From Lachnospiraceae bacterium UBA3826 (GTDB taxonomy: Bacteria; Bacillota; Clostridia; Lachnospirales; Lachnospiraceae): a DNA stretch of 12,896 nt. Where the stretch lies: positions 1 to 12,896 of the forward strand of contig DGII01000033.1 in assembly GCA_002393095.1 (NCBI GenBank), given 5' to 3'. Below, in pieces: positions 7,656 through 12,896 of the stretch. The translations under genes and the position numbers were made by a program. The notes below the pieces were generated by a model. It saw only the letters and a program-made list of their open reading frames with translations. It did not search any database and had not been told where the DNA came from. How positions within the stretch are numbered: position 1 is the stretch's first letter; every line of letters begins with the position of its first letter.

Positions 7656-8387
7656 TTAAGCCTGCGGTTGTATGAGCACCACGGCTATATTGTCTTTGCC
7701 GCCGTTATTATTGGCAGCATTGACTAGACTTTCTGCTTTCTCAACAAGGTCTCTCTGTCCGTGAAGTATCATACGGATCTCTTCGTCCTCTATCATATTG
7801 GTCAGCCCGTCAGAGCACATAAGCACTATGTCTCCCTGCTTAAGCTGTACCTGAAAGAAGTCAACCTCTATCTCATCCTCGGCTCCTACCGCTCTGGTGA
7901 TTATATTCTTATCCGGATGGGATCTTGCCTGCTCGCGCTTAAGTCCGCCCATCCTTACCATCTCTTCCACAAGGGAATGGTCTCTTGTGATCTGCCTGAT
8001 CTCTCTGGGGCCTACCACATAGAGCCGGCTGTCTCCCACATTGGCTACATACATGGTATCTCCGTCAAGAGTAGCCGCAACTACGGTCGTACCCATACCG
8101 TTTAGAGCCTCGTCCTCCTCGGAACGCCTCCTTACTACATCATTGGCACGACGAATAGCCTTCTCCAATACCGGAACCGCTTCCGTATCCGAAGAAGACT
8201 CAACAGCCTCCACTATTGTCTCTATTGCACACTTGGATGCATAGTCACCGGCCTTATGGCCGCCCATTCCATCAGCTACGAGGAAAAGATTCGGCAGAGG
8301 TCCTACCGGCATCTCGGACGTATATACATAGTCCTGATTCATCTTTCTCTTCTTGCCGATGTCTGTTATGGAAAAGGTCTTAATCAT
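7656..8387 (-). CDS. prpC: PP2C-family protein phosphatase PrpC (Stp1)
   Basis: A 243-residue metal-dependent phosphatase that reverses PrkC phosphorylation. Metal and catalytic motifs are all present: RKMNQD with D19, VADGMGGH with D39 and G40, MGTT (98-101), NVGDSRLY (116-123), SDG with D193, and GGKDN with D232. There is no membrane segment, so it is cytosolic. Its ATG lies inside the end of rlmN (8-nt overlap) and no strong ribosome binding site precedes it, so translation is probably coupled to rlmN. Its stop codon abuts the prkC ribosome binding site, consistent with stoichiometric expression of the pair. Confidence 0.97.
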   Translation of the reverse strand: MIKTFSITDIGKKRKMNQDYVYTSEMPVGPLPNLFLVADGMGGHKAGDYASKCAIETIVEAVESSSDTEAVPVLEKAIRRANDVVRRRSEEDEALNGMGTTVVAATLDGDTMYVANVGDSRLYVVGPREIRQITRDHSLVEEMVRMGGLKREQARSHPDKNIITRAVGAEDEIEVDFFQVQLKQGDIVLMCSDGLTNMIEDEEIRMILHGQRDLVEKAESLVNAANNNGGKDNIAVVLIQPQA

Positions 8388-9417
8388 AATCTGTCTTATT
8401 CATGCGTCTGTGTCGCAATTGTCCGCAGGATGCATTGATATCCTGCCCCATTTCTCTTCTAATAGTAACATTATTTGCGTTTTTTTCAAGTTTATTTTTG
8501 AAAGCCTCTATACTGGCACGGTCTCCGCGCTTATAGCTCCGCTCCTTAACCGCATTGACGGGTATAAGGTTGATATGCGCGCCTATCTCATGTGCTATCC
8601 TGCCAAGGCTGACTGCTTCCTCCACCGAATCATTGACTCCGGCTATCAGGCTATACTCAAGGCTTATGCGTCTGCCTGTCCTGTCCGCATAGTATATACA
8701 TGCCTTCTTAAGCTCATCTATCGTATATTCGTTGGATATGGGCATGATCTCCCTTCTCTTCTCATCCGTCACGGCATGAAGCGACAGCGCAAGCGTAAGC
8801 GTCAGGTGCTCATCCGCAAGCCTGTATATATTGGGTACTATACCGCAGGTAGATACAGTCACGTTTCTCCCCGATATGTTAAGCCCGCCTTCATCCACAA
8901 GAAGCTTATAGAAGCGTATAAGGTTATCATAATTATCCAGAGGCTCGCCTGTGCCCATTACGACCACATTGGATACTCTTTCGCCCGTATCCCTTTCTAT
9001 GGCATATATCTGCTCAAGCATCTCCGACGGGGCAAGGGATCTGACCAGACCGTCCAGAGTCGAGGCGCAGAAGCGGCACCCCATCCTGCAACCCACCTGA
9101 GATGATATGCACACGCTGTTCCCGTGCTTATACCTCATCAGCACGCTCTCCACAAGATTCTCATCAGGCAGGGCGAAGAGGTATTTTCTCGTACCGTCTA
9201 TATCGGATATATATCTCTCCACCTGCTTAAGTATGGTAAGAGGCTGTTCCTCCTTAAGCTTGGCTCTAAGCCTTTTGGAGATATCCGTCATATTATCATA
9301 GTCGGTTACATGCCTTGCATGCATCCATTCAAAAAGCTGCTTCTCCCTGTATGCCGGCTCACCGTAGCCTGCCAACAGTTTCTTAAGTTCATCATGATCC
9401 AGAGATTTAATATCCAT
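8380..9417 (-). CDS. rlmN: Radical SAM 23S rRNA (A2503-C2) methyltransferase RlmN
   Basis: RlmN methylates C2 of A2503 in the peptidyl-transferase centre of 23S rRNA, and in E. coli also A37 of some tRNAs. With the start at 9417 the protein has 345 residues. The iron-sulfur cysteines are C110, C114 and C117 (CRMGCRFC). The two conserved cysteines of the mechanism correspond to C103 (before the cluster) and C331 (INASCGQLR), matching C118 and C355 of E. coli by motif. GTGEPLDNYDN and the SLHA segment are also typical. The ATG at 9417 (MDIKSL) fits the family N-terminus. A GTG at 9447 would add ten residues and is less likely, although the site before 9417 (GGG near the start) is weak. Cfr is the other homologue, but housekeeping context favours RlmN. 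Confidence 0.96.
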   Translation of the reverse strand: MDIKSLDHDELKKLLAGYGEPAYREKQLFEWMHARHVTDYDNMTDISKRLRAKLKEEQPLTILKQVERYISDIDGTRKYLFALPDENLVESVLMRYKHGNSVCISSQVGCRMGCRFCASTLDGLVRSLAPSEMLEQIYAIERDTGERVSNVVVMGTGEPLDNYDNLIRFYKLLVDEGGLNISGRNVTVSTCGIVPNIYRLADEHLTLTLALSLHAVTDEKRREIMPISNEYTIDELKKACIYYADRTGRRISLEYSLIAGVNDSVEEAVSLGRIAHEIGAHINLIPVNAVKERSYKRGDRASIEAFKNKLEKNANNVTIRREMGQDINASCGQLRHRRMNKTDYD

Positions 9418-9450
9418 AATCCCGATCCGGACATCCGGTCCAATCACACA

Positions 9451-10842
9451 TTATCTTCTGTTAAGTACGGCTATATAGAAGCCGTCATGATCCCCTGATA
9501 AGTACAGTTGCTTCTCTTTAATAAGCTCATACTCTCCCGTATCAAGGATATAGCGGGTATTGCAGTCATTCTCCGCCTTCCGCATGGTACAGGTAGAGAA
9601 GACTAATCTTCCGCCCCTTTTCACATACCTTACCGCATTATCCAGTATTCGCCTCTGAAGGGCGACTATACTCTGAAGACCTTCAACCGTTACATTATAC
9701 TTAATGTCAGGCTTACGTCCCATTACACCCAGTCCTGAGCACGGAACATCGGCTATGACCACATCATATGCCTGTTCCTTGCTTTCATCATATTCCGTCG
9801 CATCCCATATGCCCGTACTTACGCGGTCTTCATATCCCAGCCGGTGTATATTGTCATCTATGAGAGCTCTCTTACCTTCACTTACATCAAGGCTTCTTAC
9901 TCCGGCATCCACTCCGTATCTTATGCACTTGGACACGGCGTGCATGGTCTTGCCTCCCGGCGCCGCGCACATATCAAGCACACTTATCCTCTTACCGGCA
10001 TATTCATCCAGGCCTGCCAACTCACACACCATCATACTGCTTATATCCTGTATGGTGATATGCCCCTCCGTAAAATATGACATGTGTGTCACTTTATCGG
10101 CATCCATAATTCTTACGGCATAGCCTATATCATGGATATCTTCCGGTACCTTACTCTCATATGTCCCGGCATCCCCTACAAGCACAGTCCTTATCTTATC
10201 TATGGTATCCCTGTCAAGGCTCTCATCTATCCTTACCCATACTCCCCTGTCAGCCACAAGTGATGCCTTAAGTATATCCTCAGTTTTCTCTCTGCCGTAA
10301 TCCTTTACAAGCTCCCTGACTATGACCTCAGGACAGGACCATTTAATGCTGCTTACCCTGATATAGTCTCCGTCCTTACCCTCCTTGGGTTCCGGAACAG
10401 AGTCCTTATGGCCGGCGATGGCTCTTAACACTCCGTTGACAAAGCCCGACAGACCGCCCAAACCTCTTTTCCTCACAAGCTTTACCGCCTCATTGCAGGC
10501 CGCACTGTCCGGCACTCTGTCCATATACAGTATCTGATAGGTACTCATTCTGATAAGCTCTCTTACAAGCGGCTTCATCTTCGCCACAGGGGTCTTGGAA
10601 TACATATCTATGATATGATCAAGCCTTATCCTGTATTCCATGCTTCCGTTTACAAGCCTTTTAAGAAAGCTCTTGTCCCTGTCAGGCAGATAATCATACT
10701 TATCAAGCACGGATCTAAGAAGCCTACTGCTCCTGCCGTCTCCCTCAGACATGTCAAGCAGCACATCAAGCGCAAGCTCTCTTATATTGATCCCGTTATT
10801 GTCTCTTGTCTTATTCTTATGTGGTCTTACCGCATCCTTCAT
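9451..10842 (-). CDS. rsmB: 16S rRNA (cytosine-967-C5)-methyltransferase RsmB
   Basis: RsmB (Sun/Fmu) methylates C967 of 16S rRNA. The protein has 463 residues, close to the usual 430-460. The N-terminal NusB-like RNA-binding domain spans about 20-145. The SAM-binding motif VLDMCAAPGGKT is at 288-299. The DVPCSGLG motif (365-372) carries C368, and STCT carries the expected nucleophile C418. The ATG at 10842 is 22 nt after fmt with only a weak AGG upstream, so coupling to fmt is possible. Some Clostridia have a zinc metallopeptidase gene between fmt and rsmB; none is present here. Confidence 0.96.
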   Translation of the reverse strand: MKDAVRPHKNKTRDNNGINIRELALDVLLDMSEGDGRSSRLLRSVLDKYDYLPDRDKSFLKRLVNGSMEYRIRLDHIIDMYSKTPVAKMKPLVRELIRMSTYQILYMDRVPDSAACNEAVKLVRKRGLGGLSGFVNGVLRAIAGHKDSVPEPKEGKDGDYIRVSSIKWSCPEVIVRELVKDYGREKTEDILKASLVADRGVWVRIDESLDRDTIDKIRTVLVGDAGTYESKVPEDIHDIGYAVRIMDADKVTHMSYFTEGHITIQDISSMMVCELAGLDEYAGKRISVLDMCAAPGGKTMHAVSKCIRYGVDAGVRSLDVSEGKRALIDDNIHRLGYEDRVSTGIWDATEYDESKEQAYDVVIADVPCSGLGVMGRKPDIKYNVTVEGLQSIVALQRRILDNAVRYVKRGGRLVFSTCTMRKAENDCNTRYILDTGEYELIKEKQLYLSGDHDGFYIAVLNRR

Positions 10843-10864
10843 ATGTAAGCCTGTCTCTTAAGCC

Positions 10865-11794
10865 TTATCCAAGTATATCTCCGGGCTTTATGGCGTATCC
10901 TAAGAGGAACGCACCGGTCTCCATCCTCTTCTTACCCTCGAGCTGAAGTGACTTGATGACCAGACAGCCCTTGCCCGTAGCTACGTATATTCCGGTCTTA
11001 TCCGCCTTAAGCACAGTTCCCGGTGTCCTGCCTTCATCACAGGTATCCGTATCGGCTTCCCATATCTTAAGCAGCTTACCTCCAGTATACGTATATGTGC
11101 ACGGCCATGAGTTAAGGCCTCTGACGTATCTCTCTATCTTGTCCGCTTCATCGCTCCACTCGATCCTGCCCATATCCTTAGACAGCATCCCTACATGGGT
11201 TGCCATGCTCTCATCCTGCTTAACAGGTGTTATCTCGCCATTCTTAATGGCATCAAGCGCTTCGACCACAGCTTCGCCTCCAAGTACGGCAAGCTTATCA
11301 AAAAGACCTACGCCTGTCTCCTTGGGATCTATGGTCAGTCTCTTTTGCAGAAGGATATCTCCGGTATCCACACCTTTATCCATCTGCATTATGGTGATAC
11401 CTGTCTCCTTCTCACCGTTTAAGATACACCACTGAATGGGTGCCGCTCCTCTGTACTTGGGCAGAAGCGATGCATGGATATTGATACAGCCGTACTTCGG
11501 TATATCAAGTATCTCCTGCGAGAGTATCTGGCCGAATGCGGCCACCACATACACATCCGCAGCTATGCTCTTAAGCCTGGCCACATTCTCAGCATCCCTT
11601 ATCCTTACAGGCTGGAATACCTCTATACCGTGTGCCAGCGCTTCCTCCTTAACAGGGCAGTAAGACACTTCCTTACCTCTGCCTCTTACCTTATCCGGCT
11701 GAGTGACAACAAGCTTCACATTATGTCCTGCCTCTATAACAGACTTAAGGGCTCCCACAGCGAAGTCGGGAGTCCCCATATATACTATATCCAT
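10865..11794 (-). CDS. fmt: Methionyl-tRNA formyltransferase
   Basis: Fmt transfers a formyl group from 10-formyl-tetrahydrofolate to Met-tRNA(fMet). With the start at 11794 it has 309 residues, the normal length. The N-terminal Rossmann part begins MDIVYMGTPDFAV. Catalytic residues are visible as N105 and H107 in NIHASLLPKYRG, and D143 in DTGDI. The C-terminal OB-like tRNA-binding domain covers about 205-309. The start is set by GAGG (11803-11800) lying 5 nt before the ATG; a GTG at 11800 would sit inside that site and is unlikely. It is 18 nt after def, the usual pairing of formylation and deformylation. Confidence 0.97.
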   Translation of the reverse strand: MDIVYMGTPDFAVGALKSVIEAGHNVKLVVTQPDKVRGRGKEVSYCPVKEEALAHGIEVFQPVRIRDAENVARLKSIAADVYVVAAFGQILSQEILDIPKYGCINIHASLLPKYRGAAPIQWCILNGEKETGITIMQMDKGVDTGDILLQKRLTIDPKETGVGLFDKLAVLGGEAVVEALDAIKNGEITPVKQDESMATHVGMLSKDMGRIEWSDEADKIERYVRGLNSWPCTYTYTGGKLLKIWEADTDTCDEGRTPGTVLKADKTGIYVATGKGCLVIKSLQLEGKKRMETGAFLLGYAIKPGDILG

Positions 11795-11812
11795 ATCCAC
11801 CTCATATCCGGC

Positions 11813-12301
11813 TTATTCTGCTTCGGTTTCCTCCTTAAGCTCGGAATTGTCCACAAGCTCGCCTATAACCTTCTCGGTATACATATGTCCGTCGAGATGC
11901 TCAAGCTCATGGCATATGGCTCTTGCCAGAAGCTCCGTGCCCTCGATCTCCTTAAGCTCCATCTGTTCATTGCAGTATACCGCTTTGACATAGTCAGGTC
12001 TTGTCACCTTACCGCTTACGCCCGGTACCGACAGACAGCCTTCATATCCTGTCTGTTCACCGCTGCTCTCAACTATCCTTGGGTTGATCATGACTATGGG
12101 ATCCTCTCCCGTCACATCTATGACCACTATCCTCTTAAGTATACCCACCTGAGGAGCTGCCAGTCCCACACCGTTTGCTTCATACATGGTATCAAGCATA
12201 TCTCCTATGAGTTCAAGTGTCCTCGGCGTTACCTCTTTTACTTCCTTACATACCTTTTCCAGTACCGGATCTCCCTGAATTCTGATCTGTCTAAGTGCCA
12301 T
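11813..12301 (-). CDS. def: Peptide deformylase
   Basis: Def removes the formyl group from nascent peptides, using a bound metal ion, usually Fe(II). The 162-residue length is normal. The three family motifs are intact: GVGLAAPQ (44-51), EGCLS (87-91) with metal ligand C89, and HELEH (131-135) with ligands H131 and H135 and general base E132. The tail after the last motif is acidic (EETEAE). GGGAG (12312-12308) lies 6 nt before the ATG, in the 14-nt gap after priA. Confidence 0.97.
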   Translation of the reverse strand: MALRQIRIQGDPVLEKVCKEVKEVTPRTLELIGDMLDTMYEANGVGLAAPQVGILKRIVVIDVTGEDPIVMINPRIVESSGEQTGYEGCLSVPGVSGKVTRPDYVKAVYCNEQMELKEIEGTELLARAICHELEHLDGHMYTEKVIGELVDNSELKEETEAE

Positions 12302-12315
12302 TTAAATCTCCCTTA

Positions 12316-12896
12316 TCAAAAAGGACTCATGGGGTTAAGATCGAAGGTGACAAGCACTCTCTTGGATGCTCCCGCATCCTTATCCCTGTCGATCCAATCC
12401 TCCATTGCATCCTTAAGCCTTATGAGTGCGTCCTTATCCCCACTCTTAACATAGAACACATATCTGTAATAATCGTTGACCTTCCCTATTCCCGCTTTGC
12501 CGGGGCCCACGAGAGTGATATCCTCACCGCCTGCCCTGCATATGGCTGACAACTTCATGGCCTGCATACAGGTCTCATCATTATCCCTGCCGCTTATGAG
12601 CACCGCCATTATATTAAGCACCGGAGGGTATCCGGATATCTCTCTGTAGAGGATCTCCTCTTCATAGAAAGCTTCGTAATCCTGATCCGCCGCCTTAACT
12701 ATACTGTAATTATCCGGCTGATAGGTCTGTATCACCACTTCCCCCGGGTGTGTACCGCGCCCTGCCCTTCCCGCAGCCTGCGTAAGGAGCTCGAAGGTCC
12801 TCTCTCCCGATCTGTAATCTCCGCCTGCAAGTCCTATGTCAGCGGCGAGTATTCCCACAAGGGTTACACTCGGAAAATCATGCCCCTTCACGATCA
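12316..12896 (-). CDS. priA: Primosomal protein N' (PriA helicase), C-terminal part
   Basis: PriA is the 3'-5' DNA helicase that reloads the replisome at stalled or repaired forks. Only the last 192 residues are in the window; the frame stays open to base 12896, so the gene continues beyond it. Visible are KGHDFP and LAADIGLAGGDYRSGERTF (end of helicase domain 2), motif VI QAAGRAGRG with its arginines, then the C-terminal domain with EILYREISGYPP and the ending DLNPMSPF. The zinc-binding cysteines and the ATPase Walker motifs would be in the missing part. The GTG near 12891 is an internal valine, not a start. Confidence 0.95.
   Translation of the reverse strand, partial: IVKGHDFPSVTLVGILAADIGLAGGDYRSGERTFELLTQAAGRAGRGTHPGEVVIQTYQPDNYSIVKAADQDYEAFYEEEILYREISGYPPVLNIMAVLISGRDNDETCMQAMKLSAICRAGGEDITLVGPGKAGIGKVNDYYRYVFYVKSGDKDALIRLKDAMEDWIDRDKDAGASKRVLVTFDLNPMSPF

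Noticed and set aside
11474..12454. Long plus-strand frame of 326 codons, and similar ones (for example 1738-2532 and 8353-9105)
   Set aside because: They lie antisense to clear genes (fmt, def, priA, the hybrid kinase, rlmN). Their translations have low-complexity, Leu/Ser/Tyr-rich composition and no recognisable domain; they are shadows of the codon bias.
1..12896. tRNA, rRNA, CRISPR array or riboswitch
   Set aside because: No cloverleaf-like sequence, regularly spaced direct repeats or conserved leader was seen; intergenic gaps in the operon are 50 nt or less.

Overview
The window holds one continuous block of genes, all read on the minus strand (right to left). It looks like the translation, rRNA-modification and Ser/Thr-phosphorylation operon of a Gram-positive bacterium: priA (C-terminal part only) - def - fmt - rsmB - rlmN - prpC - prkC - rsgA, followed by a two-component pair. 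The gene order, the PASTA-type kinase and the moderate base composition point to a Clostridia member, most likely Lachnospiraceae. That placement is an inference from gene content, not from a marker-gene comparison.

Right part (about 4660-12896): eight housekeeping genes are packed with gaps of at most 33 nt, and rlmN and prpC overlap by 8 nt. PriA restarts stalled replication forks. Def and Fmt remove and add the formyl group at the N-terminal/initiator methionine. RsmB and RlmN methylate 16S and 23S rRNA. PrpC and PrkC are a phosphatase and kinase pair with an extracellular PASTA sensor. RsgA is a GTPase of 30S maturation and a known target of PrkC-type kinases in Bacillus. The block therefore couples translation and ribosome assembly to cell-wall-linked phosphosignalling.

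Left-centre part (about 521-4617): where many Firmicutes carry rpe and thiN after rsgA, this genome has a large membrane hybrid histidine kinase (about eight membrane segments, HisKA, HATPase, receiver, HPt). It is followed by a response regulator of two receiver domains, the first degenerate, with no DNA-binding domain. Gaps of 42 and 47 nt suggest co-transcription with the block above.

Left end (1-524): not empty. A broken minus-strand gene starts with an ATGA overlap on the response regulator stop. It has two apparent frameshifts and an in-frame stop, and ends at a nested inverted repeat (99-162) resembling the right-end hairpin of IS200/IS605-type elements, with no tnpB beside it. Just beyond lies a near-consensus minus-strand sigma-A promoter (66-94) and a probable ribosome binding site and start codon of a new gene that leaves the window at base 1.

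No rRNA, tRNA, CRISPR array or complete insertion sequence was seen. The best candidates for something new are the HK/double-receiver module attached to the prkC-rsgA operon and its decayed third partner.
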